Assembly: GCA_025517485.1 (NCBI GenBank)
Contig: JAOPKB010000002.1
Location: 605,118 to 669,117, forward strand
Direction: 5' to 3'
Source of the DNA: Natronoglomus mannanivorans
GTDB lineage: Archaea > Halobacteriota > Halobacteria > Halobacteriales > Natrialbaceae
DNA: 64,000 bases
Translations under genes and position numbers: made by a program
The notes under the pieces: model-generated
Told to the model about the DNA's origin: nothing
Seen by the model: the letters and a program-made list of their open reading frames with translations, nothing else
The model's database searches: none
Shown here: positions 26,990-34,913 of the stretch, piece by piece
How positions within the stretch are numbered: the first letter of the stretch is position 1
How the letters are laid out: the number at the start of each line of letters is the position of its first letter

Positions 26990-29900
26990 CTACGTCGTCC
27001 GCAGATTGTCCGTACTCGGCTCGTAGACCTCGCCTTTCTGTTTGAGCTTCTCGATCTCGTGTTCGGCTTTCGACTGATCCATGCCGATCTCGTTGGCCCG
27101 GTCGAGGACGATGTCGATCGGCGCACCGTCGTCGTACTCCTCCTCGATATCGGTGATCAACTGCTTGATGTTCTTGATCCGGTCGCGCTGGGACTTCGTC
27201 GTCCCCGCTTCGACGATATCCGCGTCGAACTCGCCGGTCTCGGGATCGATCCCGATCTCCTGCAGACACGAGTGGACGATGTCGATTACCCGCTCTGCAT
27301 CCTCTATTTCGACCGTATCCGAGAGGCGAATCCGTGCACTGGCCTCCGACAACCGCACGAGTGCCTCGAGTTTTCGAGCCGTCACCGGAACCGGCGCGTC
27401 CTCGTCTGTCCCCTTCGACCGCAAGTCGACGTAGAAGTCTCGGATTGCCTCTCTGGCCTCCTCGGTCATCCGCGGGTGGCAGTTTTGCTTGGCGTAGGCG
27501 ACGTACTTGCGCAACAGTTCGGCGTCGATCTCCGGATCCACCGTCGCGGTCATCTCCTCGATCTCGTCGGTCGAGACGTCCATCGACGTCATCTGGTTTT
27601 GCTGGGTGGTCAACTCGCCCGCGTAGTTCGTGTTCAGGATGTGCTCTGCGAGGTTCCGGTCTTTCTCCTCGTCGGGTTTGTCCGTCACCGTAAAGATCAG
27701 GTCGAACCGCGAGATGAGCGCCGGCTCGAGGTCGATCTGCTCCTGGATGGGCTCGTACTGATCGAACCGGCCGTACTTGGGGTTGGCCGCGCCCAGCAGC
27801 GAACAACGGGATTTGAGGGTCGCGTTGATCCCGGCCTTGGAAACCGAAATCTTCTGCTGCTCGAGGGCTTCGTGCATAGCGGAGCGGTCCTCGGAGTTGT
27901 GTACGATCATTCCATTCGCGACGAAGTTGTGCGTTCCTTCGACGGTGAGGTCGTACACTCGAGATTGCGCTCCGTTATCGAGTCGACGAACCGTGACGAT
28001 CTCACACGGTCGGACGTCCCGCCCCGTCTGATCCGACTGGGATTCGACGGTTACGCCGCCGTCGGTCACGGGATCCCCTTCTTCGCACGGGACGAGCGTC
28101 CGATCCCCGACCTCGAGGTCCGCTGCCGGGCGCTCGACGACTCCGGACGCTGTCTCGAGGAAGAATGGGTGATCGGGCGTCGAGCGCAGTCGGTCACCGC
28201 GTTCGGTTTCTACTTCGATCAATTCTGACGGTGCATCGTACTCGTGGACTGCCAGAACGGGCCGATCGACGAGTACACCGTCTTCGGTCATCGATCGAAC
28301 GGTCGTCTCTCCGCCGCGGATGGTTCGCCCGTTCTCGAGTTCCTCGATCTCTCCGTCCGCAATCGCGTCTCGGGCGATGTCTCGGATCGGTTTGGCTCCC
28401 GTCGACGTCTGGACGAGCGTCTCTCCCGTTACGCACCGCATCTTGTCGAGTTCGTCGATCGCCGCGATCCCCTGATCCGCGAGGACGAGCGCGCCGGCCT
28501 CGAGCGTCCACTGCTGGCCGTCGCCGAAGTCGTCTCTCACAGCTGCGGCGGTAAGCCCGGCGCTGCTGCTGCCTTTTCCTGACGTATAGACGGATCGCGG
28601 GGCGATATTCTGGATGTAACTTAGCATCTGAGAGTTGTGCGAGATGATCCCGTTCGAGACGTAGTTGTGCGTCCCCTCAATCTCGAGGTCGTACACCCAC
28701 TCGTCGTCGGTGTCGACCGTTTCGATGGAGTCGATCGTGTCGGTGCGGACGGTCACTGGTTCAGTGATCGTTCCACCGTCGGCGGCGATTTCTGTTCCGC
28801 GACCCAATTCCGGGGGAGACGGTGCTCGAGCGACCGACTGTCCGACCTCGAGTTGGTCCGCTCGGACTGCCTGATACTCCTCACCAGCACGAATGAACAG
28901 CGGGTGCGACGGCGTCACCTCGAGTTCTCGACCACTCGAGGTTCGGATTCGATACATTTGATCTGGAGCATCACGCTTCCAGACTTTCGTCGCACGCTGG
29001 GATTCGATCATCCCGTCCCGTTGCAGCGATGGGACCTCGAAATCTACTTCGTCGTACCAGCCGTCGTCGATCGGTTTCGGGTCCTCGAGATTCGATTCGA
29101 CGAGGTCGCGAATCGGAACCTCGGAACCGTCCGCGAGCGTCACTCGCGTCTCACCTGAGACGCACTTACCAGTACCAGGATCACCGATCAGAAGCATGTG
29201 CAGGTCACCGCGGATCCTCGAGCCGTCGGGCAACTGTTTCGTCACGCCGGAGAACAGTTGCAACATCATCGCGAGTTTCTCCTGATCGTAGCCGTAGATC
29301 GAGGGGGCGATGGAGGCGACCATCTGCTCGTAGACGTCGTCCTGTTCGGAGATGGCGTAGATCTCCTTTTTGTCCTCGTCGGTGATGTCCATGTCCTCGA
29401 ACTGCTCTTCGTCGACGTCGACGGACATCCCCTCCATGTAGAAGTCGAAGATGGGGGATTTCTCCTGTTGGTTGCCCTGTTGCTCGAGTCGGAGCACGCC
29501 GGAGGCGGAGACGTGGTCGCCGGGGGTCACCTCGCCGGTGATGTCGTCTTCGACCTGGACGTCGATCGCCTGTGGGGTTTCCCCGCCGCGGAGGCCTTCG
29601 GGGCTCTCCTGAATGCGGAGTTTCTGGGCGTCGACGAACTCCGATTGGTCGAAGTTTACGCGGAAGGGTCCCTGGCGTTCACAGCCCTGACACTCGTGGG
29701 GTTCCTGAAAGTCGCCGCTGGACTGTGGGACGCGAGTGAGGGTGCCACAGAGCTGGCACTCGAAGGCGGCTTCCTCGATCTTCGGGCGCACGTCTGTCGC
29801 CTTTCGGATGATGCCGTGGACCTGTACCAATTTGTTCATGTGCCGGGCACGGATCTCCCGGATTTCGGGGGTCTCTGTGTCCGGAAGGCTGCGGATGCGA

Positions 29901-30163
29901 ACGTGGGCCTGACCGAGGCTGACGTCGATCGGCAGGTCGTACAGCCGCAGGGCTTCTTCGGCGTACTGTTGAAGCTGTTCGGGCTGGTTGATGAAGTCGT
30001 CCGCGAGGTCCGGATCGAACCGATAGAGATCCTGCCAGTCGATAAAGAGCGAGCGCTGTTCGTTTGGATACCGCTGCGCAAGCTGCTTGATTTCGTTGTC
30101 GTAGTAGTTCCTGAAGAACTGCTCGAACGCGTCGACGAGTTCCGCATTTCCCGCTTGCGCCAT
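26990..30163 (-). CDS. mcm: Replicative helicase MCM, interrupted by two mini-inteins
   Basis: This 1057-residue precursor should splice to an MCM of about 700 residues, the hexameric replicative DNA helicase. The N-terminal domain carries a zinc ribbon (C136, C139, C158, C161). Walker A GDPGTGK is at 327-333 and intein 1 (334-510) follows its lysine. Walker B IDELDKM (569-575) is followed after one Arg by intein 2 (577-756). The spliced junctions would be GTGK-SQML and DKMR-SEDRSAM, as in intein-free MCMs. Later come the Arg-finger region SRFDLIF and a winged-helix C-terminus. A TATA-like element 26-33 bases upstream suggests a leaderless transcript. Confidence 0.97.
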   Translation of the reverse strand: MAQAGNAELVDAFEQFFRNYYDNEIKQLAQRYPNEQRSLFIDWQDLYRFDPDLADDFINQPEQLQQYAEEALRLYDLPIDVSLGQAHVRIRSLPDTETPEIREIRARHMNKLVQVHGIIRKATDVRPKIEEAAFECQLCGTLTRVPQSSGDFQEPHECQGCERQGPFRVNFDQSEFVDAQKLRIQESPEGLRGGETPQAIDVQVEDDITGEVTPGDHVSASGVLRLEQQGNQQEKSPIFDFYMEGMSVDVDEEQFEDMDITDEDKKEIYAISEQDDVYEQMVASIAPSIYGYDQEKLAMMLQLFSGVTKQLPDGSRIRGDLHMLLIGDPGTGKCVSGETRVTLADGSEVPIRDLVESNLEDPKPIDDGWYDEVDFEVPSLQRDGMIESQRATKVWKRDAPDQMYRIRTSSGRELEVTPSHPLFIRAGEEYQAVRADQLEVGQSVARAPSPPELGRGTEIAADGGTITEPVTVRTDTIDSIETVDTDDEWVYDLEIEGTHNYVSNGIISHNSQMLSYIQNIAPRSVYTSGKGSSSAGLTAAAVRDDFGDGQQWTLEAGALVLADQGIAAIDELDKMRCVTGETLVQTSTGAKPIRDIARDAIADGEIEELENGRTIRGGETTVRSMTEDGVLVDRPVLAVHEYDAPSELIEVETERGDRLRSTPDHPFFLETASGVVERPAADLEVGDRTLVPCEEGDPVTDGGVTVESQSDQTGRDVRPCEIVTVRRLDNGAQSRVYDLTVEGTHNFVANGMIVHNSEDRSAMHEALEQQKISVSKAGINATLKSRCSLLGAANPKYGRFDQYEPIQEQIDLEPALISRFDLIFTVTDKPDEEKDRNLAEHILNTNYAGELTTQQNQMTSMDVSTDEIEEMTATVDPEIDAELLRKYVAYAKQNCHPRMTEEAREAIRDFYVDLRSKGTDEDAPVPVTARKLEALVRLSEASARIRLSDTVEIEDAERVIDIVHSCLQEIGIDPETGEFDADIVEAGTTKSQRDRIKNIKQLITDIEEEYDDGAPIDIVLDRANEIGMDQSKAEHEIEKLKQKGEVYEPSTDNLRTT
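27896..28435 (-). other. Mini-intein 2 in MCM, after Walker B
   Basis: This in-frame segment of 180 residues (C577 to N756) starts CVTGETLVQTSTG (block A) and contains the TxxH block B as STPDHPFF. It ends VEGTHNFVANGMIVHN (blocks F/G with the penultimate His-Asn), followed by Ser as the first extein residue. There is no LAGLIDADG or HNH endonuclease, so it can splice but cannot home by itself. It is inserted one residue after the Walker B motif. Confidence 0.95.
28634..29164 (-). other. Mini-intein 1 in MCM, within Walker A
   Basis: This in-frame segment of 177 residues (C334 to N510) starts CVSGETRVTLADG, has block B as TPSHPLF and ends IEGTHNYVSNGIISHN before Ser+1. It splits the P-loop between the Lys and the Ser of GDPGTGK/S, so MCM cannot bind ATP until splicing is complete. 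No homing endonuclease domain is present. It shares its overall plan with intein 2 but the sequences are clearly diverged. Confidence 0.95.
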
Positions 30164-30188
30164 TGCACACTCCTAGGTTACCCATCGG

Positions 30189-30196
30189 CTATAAAG
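30189..30196 (-). promoter_or_regulatory. TATA-like element of mcm
   Basis: CTTTATAG on the minus strand ends 26 bases upstream of the mcm ATG at 30163. That spacing places the transcription start at or within a few bases of the ATG, which suggests a leaderless or nearly leaderless mRNA. Confidence 0.5.
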
Positions 30197-30430
30197 GGTC
30201 GTATACCGCGGCGAAAGTGATCCGGTCGTCGTCACCTCGGCCGGGTGGCACTCGAGTGTTCGTGGGCGAACTCGGTGCGACCGTGTCGTTCTCGTGATCG
30301 TTCGTCGTCGATTTATTATCTGCTTAACCTGACGTTCACTCGAATTCACATCATTTCAGCAATCTAAACGGTCGCCTCTTTCTAAGTTTCCGTCCCGTCT
30401 CGTTCGAACCCGTACTGCCCCTTCGAGACC

Positions 30431-31099
30431 ATGAGCACACTCATCGAATTCACGATTCCGGCGGCGGCGGTTGCACTCGAGGACGCGTTTCGGCGGCATC
30501 CACATCTTCGCGTGAAACTCGGACGGTCCGTCACGCGTTCGGCTGGCCGATCGATCGTCTGGACAGTCGGTGTGGCACCTTCGAAGGCCGGCGCAGCGCT
30601 CGCTGCCGACGAGTCGATCGACGCGGTGACGTGTCTGACCGCTGCCGACGGTACCGACAGGACCGAACCCGCTGACCGCGATCAGGAGCGGTCACGGGCG
30701 ATACACGAAGTCGAGTGGGCCGACGGACTGCCATCGGTCCTCCACTCACTGGCTCACGACGGGACCGTCCTCGAGGCCACTGCAGTTGCCGGACGGTGGC
30801 ACGTGACGGCGGTCGCCCCCGACAGAGAGTCGCTCACGGAGGTCTACCGATCGTGTGACGCACCGCTCGAGATCGAGTCGATCACGACGACCACGGTCGA
30901 TGCGGTTCGGGGCCGATCGACGCTCACCGAGTGTCAACGAGAGACGGTTTCCGCTGCGCTCGAGCACGACTTTTATCAGATTCCGCGTGCGGTCACGCTC
31001 GAGGAGCTCGCGGCCGATCTCGACGTGTCTCATCAGGCCGTCTCCGAACGCCTTCGGCGGAGTCATCGGACGCTCGCCACGCAGGCGATCGACGAGTGA
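30431..31099 (+). CDS. HTH-10 family (Bat-like) transcriptional regulator
   Basis: This 222-residue protein has an N-terminal ligand-like domain (STLIEFTIPAAAVALEDAF onward) and a C-terminal HTH-10 domain. The latter is seen as LTECQRETVSAALEHDFYQI (about 165-184) followed by VTLEELAADLDVSHQAVSER. This architecture is abundant in haloarchaea, where Bat and its relatives activate specific genes. The target is not obvious; the divergent upstream gene is mcm at 267 bp distance. It was probably set by its own promoter (AT-rich stretch near 30305-30370). Confidence 0.9.
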   Translation: MSTLIEFTIPAAAVALEDAFRRHPHLRVKLGRSVTRSAGRSIVWTVGVAPSKAGAALAADESIDAVTCLTAADGTDRTEPADRDQERSRAIHEVEWADGLPSVLHSLAHDGTVLEATAVAGRWHVTAVAPDRESLTEVYRSCDAPLEIESITTTTVDAVRGRSTLTECQRETVSAALEHDFYQIPRAVTLEELAADLDVSHQAVSERLRRSHRTLATQAIDE

Positions 31100-31242
31100 T
31101 GGTGACGTCGTTCGGACGAACATCTCTACCGACATCTAGCCACCCGGTCCGTTCACCGCTCGGACCGTCCGTACTGACGGACAGTCCGCTCGAAGTGTAG
31201 CTCTAGCGATCTTTTTATCGTCTCGGCGCGTCGAGGGGGTCG

Positions 31243-31509
31243 ATGACTCTGTATCACACCGAGGCGTCACCCTGACTCGAGCGCGACGACGAGCGTTGGG
31301 GCCAGGGGCAGGACCAAGAGACCCTCCGCGAGCAGGTCGAGCGGGTCCAGTTACGCCTCGAGCAAGTCGAACGGACGCTCTCCGCAGTCGCGAACGAGAC
31401 TGCCGGGATTCAGATCGCGGGACCCTGTACCCGATGTGAACGGAGTCTCCTCATCATGCGAGACAACTCGTTTACCTGTCCGACCTGTCAGTACCAGCGG
31501 TCGATCTGA
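31243..31509 (+). pseudogene. Small zinc-ribbon protein gene with an in-frame TGA at codon 11
   Basis: A TATA-like CTTTTTATCG (31211-31220) and a strong Shine-Dalgarno GAGGGGG (31233-31239) precede ATG 31243. Ten codons (MTLYHTEASP) are followed by TGA (31273-31275), after which the same frame stays open with typical codon use to TGA at 31507. The rest encodes a helix (LREQVERVQLRLEQVERTL) and a four-cysteine ribbon (PCTRCER and FTCPTCQY). No good restart exists after the TGA. A TGG-to-TGA nonsense change or a sequence error is the simplest reading. Family name unknown. Confidence 0.6.
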
Positions 31510-31603
31510 TAGTCGGTGGTGAGGTTCGCGGCCGCTGTTTCGACTCGAGTGTGGATCGAACTCGAGTCTCCTCGGGCCTCCCGCGGGTCGACGAGCGACG
31601 AAC

Positions 31604-31786
31604 TCACGTCGACCGGGAGGTGTACAGTTCTCTGAGGACGATCACACAGAACGCACCCGCCGTTGCGAGCAAAGCGACCGAGACGGTAATCTCCCCGCGT
31701 TGATACTGTTGAAAGAGGAGGATTAGCACGAGAATGACCCCCGTCTCGGCGAAAACCCGTGGCCACGAAATCGCGTCGATGTCCAT
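31604..31786 (-). CDS. Small membrane protein, 60 aa
   Basis: The protein has two hydrophobic helices (ETGVILVLILLFQQY and VSVALLATAGAFCVIVLREL) joined by a short charged turn, typical of tiny haloarchaeal membrane proteins. The start at 31786 (MDIDAISWPRVF) is chosen over one nine codons upstream. It lies alone between the broken zinc-ribbon gene and the divergent VOC gene. Function unknown. Confidence 0.65.
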   Translation of the reverse strand: MDIDAISWPRVFAETGVILVLILLFQQYQRGEITVSVALLATAGAFCVIVLRELYTSRST

Positions 31787-31925
31787 AGCTGTGCTGCGGG
31801 GCCGGAGATACAAGATAGTGTACCTCTTCGACTCGCCACGAGTTGTCTCGGCTGTCAGTCATTCGACGCTTGACACTCGACACCGCTGGAGGCAGGTATA
31901 TTCGACTCGAGCGACAACGTAGCGT

Positions 31926-32543
31926 ATGAGCGACGAGTATCCGACCACGGCCGCGAAACCGGACAGTCCGTTTCACACCACCGGTACCGACCACGTCACC
32001 ATCTGGGGATCGAACGCCGAGGACACGATCGCCTTCTACCGTGACCTCCTCGGGATGCCGCTGGTCTTGCGCCAGCCGAATCTCGACGATCCCTCACAGA
32101 CGCACCTGTTCTTCGACACCGGTGACGGCCGGATCATCACCTTCTTCGTCAGCGACGATCGGCCCTCGAATCAGGGCCGCCAGCGCGGCGGCGTCGGTGC
32201 CGTCCACCACCTCGCGTTCTCGTTCGACCCGGAGGACTTTACGACGGTCATGGACGCCCTCGAAGCGGACGGTCGCGGCTACAACGTCTTCGATCGGGGA
32301 ATCTTTCAGTCGCTGTACACCCACGACAACAACGGGCTCGTAATCGAGTTGTCGACGGACAAGTTCGACATTCCCGACGACCGCCGCGCAGAGGTGCTGG
32401 CAGAAACTCAGCGAATCCGCGAGGAAGCCGGTGCCAACTACGCCGAAGAGGAGCACATGAAAGCCGCACTCGAGGAACTCGGCCTCGATGCCGAGCCAGC
32501 TGACCTCCCGGATGCAGCCAGCGGTGTGGGTGGCGTCGACTGA
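31926..32543 (+). CDS. VOC family protein (glyoxalase / extradiol dioxygenase fold)
   Basis: This 205-residue protein has two paired beta-alpha-beta modules of the vicinal-oxygen-chelate fold. The predicted metal ligands are H23 (TDHVTIW), H94 or H95 (AVHHLAF) and E141 (LVIELS), the H-H-E pattern of ring-cleaving dioxygenases and related lyases. A C-terminal acidic helical tail (about 150-205) extends beyond the fold. The enzyme could be a ring-cleavage dioxygenase-like protein or a glyoxalase-type enzyme. No pathway gene is adjacent to choose between them. Confidence 0.88.
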   Translation: MSDEYPTTAAKPDSPFHTTGTDHVTIWGSNAEDTIAFYRDLLGMPLVLRQPNLDDPSQTHLFFDTGDGRIITFFVSDDRPSNQGRQRGGVGAVHHLAFSFDPEDFTTVMDALEADGRGYNVFDRGIFQSLYTHDNNGLVIELSTDKFDIPDDRRAEVLAETQRIREEAGANYAEEEHMKAALEELGLDAEPADLPDAASGVGGVD

Positions 32544-32821
32544 TCGTCGGTAGACGTCACTCGACCGTCTCCCTTTGTTGGATTTCCAACGGATTTATGA
32601 TGGTGCAGTAACACGTCTGTACTGCGGGGATCGATCTCGTGCCGAGATCACACCGACCCACTCCGATCACCACTCCCCGCTGGGGCTCCCGCCGTTTCGG
32701 TCCATCTCTCGTCCAGAACAGACACACTGTCCGTCCGATACTGTCGATTCGAGGACCCGCTCGCCGACCGTGTTGCGAGCGCAACCTCGAGACTTTTCGT
32801 CGACCGTCCCCGAACTCGGGT

Positions 32822-33259
32822 ATGGATACGAATACGGAGACGGATCTGGACACCGAAATGGATCCAGAGACGAGACTCGAGGCCGACCTTCGAAATCGCC
32901 TCGCCGAGACACGTAGCGACGAACGCGCCGACGAATTGTGCCACCGTCTTCTCGAGAAGGACACGGTCAACGAGTACCTGATCGGGCTGCAAGACGACTG
33001 TACACGAGCACTCTTCTACAATACGGCGACGCGATCGATCACGAACGAACCGCTCGAGGAGTCTGATTCGGATTCGGACTCGAACTCGGACTCGACTTCG
33101 ATCGAACACATCCCGAACATCACGAACCGGAACCGCCTCCGGGCCTGGATCGTCGACCGCGAGTGGTCGTGGATTCACCCTCGATACCGGTGGATCGTCA
33201 CTCGCGGACCGTCGGAGAATAGCACCCGAATTCGCAGTTACCGAACTCAGAACCGATAG
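32822..33259 (+). CDS. Hypothetical acidic protein, 145 aa
   Basis: No family is recognised. The start at 32822 (MDTNTETDLDTEMD) leads into a helical, charged region (LEADLRNRLAETRSDERADE), then a Cys/Leu segment, then an acidic Ser/Asp run (about residues 80-92). The C-terminus is Arg/Trp-rich and basic (IVDREWSWIHPRYRWIVTR). Codon use in the middle is typical for the genome, which supports real coding. The basic end hints at nucleic-acid contact, but nothing proves it. Confidence 0.55.
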   Translation: MDTNTETDLDTEMDPETRLEADLRNRLAETRSDERADELCHRLLEKDTVNEYLIGLQDDCTRALFYNTATRSITNEPLEESDSDSDSNSDSTSIEHIPNITNRNRLRAWIVDREWSWIHPRYRWIVTRGPSENSTRIRSYRTQNR

Positions 33260-33464
33260 CCGGCCTCTTCGGGTCTTCGAGTCTTCGTTTCTAGACTACG
33301 CTCCGAGATCATCGTCGAACAACGGCTGTGATCGGATATTTCGTCCGCGACAGTGCGATCTACGCACCCGCCACTCGCAACCGCTCGCTTCGCGCTGTGA
33401 CTGTCGACGTTCGAACCGGACTCACCCGAACCGATGGCTCACGGATTCGGGGTGCGTCAGAAAG

Positions 33465-33537
33465 TGGGACCACCCGGATTTGAACCGGGGTCACGGGCAC
33501 CCAAGGCCCGAAGTATACCAGGCTAACCCATGGTCCC
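33465..33537 (-). tRNA. tRNA-Pro(TGG)
   Basis: On the minus strand the 73-nt sequence folds as a cloverleaf. The acceptor stem is GGGACCA/TGGTCCC with discriminator A. The anticodon stem CGGGC/GCCCG closes the loop CTTGGGT, giving anticodon TGG (proline), and the T-arm carries GGTTCAAATCC. CCA is not encoded. There is no intron. The BofA-like gene lies upstream in divergent orientation. Confidence 0.93.
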
Positions 33538-33620
33538 GTAACCCCACTTCGAGGCTCCCCGGGTAAAGCGTTTCGTTCTGAGACGGAACCCATATCACAC
33601 GCTCTGTCGTACTGATAGCT

Positions 33621-33878
33621 ATGGTTACAGGCCTCGAGATCGCCCTCCTCCTCGTCGTCCTCGCGTTCTTCATCGGTGCAGCACGGATCATTTGGGCGGT
33701 GAGACCGTTCATCGTCAACGCAGTCGTTGGACTCGTCGTACTCTGGGTAGCCCAGTCGTTCTTCGGTCTCTCGGTGGCCGTGACACCGATCGCTCTTCTG
33801 GTGGTCGCTATCGGTGGTGTTCCGGGAGCGGTGCTCGTGATCTTGCTCGCCGTGTTCGAACTGGCGTTCGTCGCCTAG
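33621..33878 (+). CDS. BofA-like (pro-sigmaK processing inhibitor family) membrane protein
   Basis: This 85-residue protein is almost entirely hydrophobic, with three helices (LEIALLLVVLAFFIGAARII; PFIVNAVVGLVVLWVAQSFF; VAVTPIALLVVAIGGVPGAV). The core IVNAVVGL and the late GGVPGA match the BofA family named in Bacillus. Archaea have no sigma factor K, so the sporulation role cannot apply. A conserved membrane function, perhaps regulation of a membrane protease, is only inference. It stands alone next to tRNA-Pro. Confidence 0.8.
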   Translation: MVTGLEIALLLVVLAFFIGAARIIWAVRPFIVNAVVGLVVLWVAQSFFGLSVAVTPIALLVVAIGGVPGAVLVILLAVFELAFVA

Positions 33879-33954
33879 ATAGACCACGCCTGCGTCCGCT
33901 CTCCATTTCGTCGTCGGAGACCGAAACAGAACCGAGTCGCTCGCGTCGCTCGTC

Positions 33955-34725
33955 TTACTGTTCGAGCAGTCGCGCGATATCTTCGTCGGTCGCCTCGGAA
34001 CGTGGTGCCACAGGAGTCTCGAATCCGCCACCGTCGGCGGGTTCCGTCGGTGTCTCCACGTCTTCACCCCACTCCTCGAGGACGGCCGCGACCTCGTCGT
34101 CGGTCGCTTCCGGCAGCGAGTTCCCGACGGAGTCGTCACAGACGACCTCGTCGAAAATCGAGCCGAACGTCGCGACGATTCGATCGTCGTACGTCGTCGG
34201 GTCGAAGTGAAAGTGGGCGGTGGCGCCGACGCTCGAGAGGCGAGACGTGAGGACGTGGACGAACTGGAAGACCGTCTTCGGCGACGTGTAACCGAGTGCG
34301 GTGTCGAGCGAGCGAAAACAGACGGTGATCCGCTCTACACCGTCGTCCGCCGCCCAGTGCTCACAGAAGCGGCTGATCGAGAGCCCGATCGACGCGAGGT
34401 CCTGTGGGTCGTCGACGGCGTCGATGGCGATCGGGCCGCCGAAGTCCGGACCGGTGTTGCGGGCGGGTCCGGTGTGACTCTGACTACTCCCAGCATCGCT
34501 ACTGGCCGACCGGAGCACATCGCCGATCGAGAGCAGTCCCAGTTTCGCCGGTGTTTCGCCGCCCCGCGTTCGGTCTGTCCGTTCGTTCGAAAACGACACC
34601 CTCAGCTCGGCCGTCGCTTCGTCGCTCTCCAGTAGGGGCTGACACGCGTCCGGTTCGCTACAGCCCGCGTGGACGAGCAGGACGTTCGCCGGCGGCTCGA
34701 TCGTGTCTGGGGTTGTCGGCTCCAT
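33955..34725 (-). CDS. DUF7504-like haloarchaeal protein, 256 aa
   Basis: The N-terminal segment NVLLVHAG followed by C-S-E-P-D-A-C replaces the P-loop expected in RecA/RAD55-like proteins. The rest keeps that fold's rhythm (ITVCFRSLDTALGYTSPKTV; FQFVHVLTSRL; ATAHFHFDP). This is the pattern of the haloarchaeal DUF7504 group, often next to signalling genes. ATP binding is doubtful because no GxxxxGK is seen. The C-terminus is an acidic tail with two repeats of EATDDEVAAVLEEWGED / EATDEDIARLLEQ type. Confidence 0.72.
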   Translation of the reverse strand: MEPTTPDTIEPPANVLLVHAGCSEPDACQPLLESDEATAELRVSFSNERTDRTRGGETPAKLGLLSIGDVLRSASSDAGSSQSHTGPARNTGPDFGGPIAIDAVDDPQDLASIGLSISRFCEHWAADDGVERITVCFRSLDTALGYTSPKTVFQFVHVLTSRLSSVGATAHFHFDPTTYDDRIVATFGSIFDEVVCDDSVGNSLPEATDDEVAAVLEEWGEDVETPTEPADGGGFETPVAPRSEATDEDIARLLEQ

Positions 34726-34913
34726 GTGTGCAACACTCGGGTCGAGGACCCGATACTGTCTGCGAACAGGTGTGAATCGCCCTTTACTGTTCCGGCCGCT
34801 AACAGGTTCGTGATAACGGTAGCGGCCGATCGAGCGCCGTGTTCACAGGCGACATCACTTCTGAGCCACACTGGCGAGTACGCCACGCGCTCGCCATCAC
34901 GGGGACAGAACAC

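Noticed and set aside
31273..31275. TGA as selenocysteine
   Set aside because: Haloarchaea are not known to carry the selenocysteine machinery, and no SECIS-like hairpin was seen; a nonsense change is simpler.
32557..32970. Minus-strand frame opposite the hypothetical protein at 32822
   Set aside because: Ser/Arg-rich translation with poor codon use; the plus-strand frame has a better pattern.
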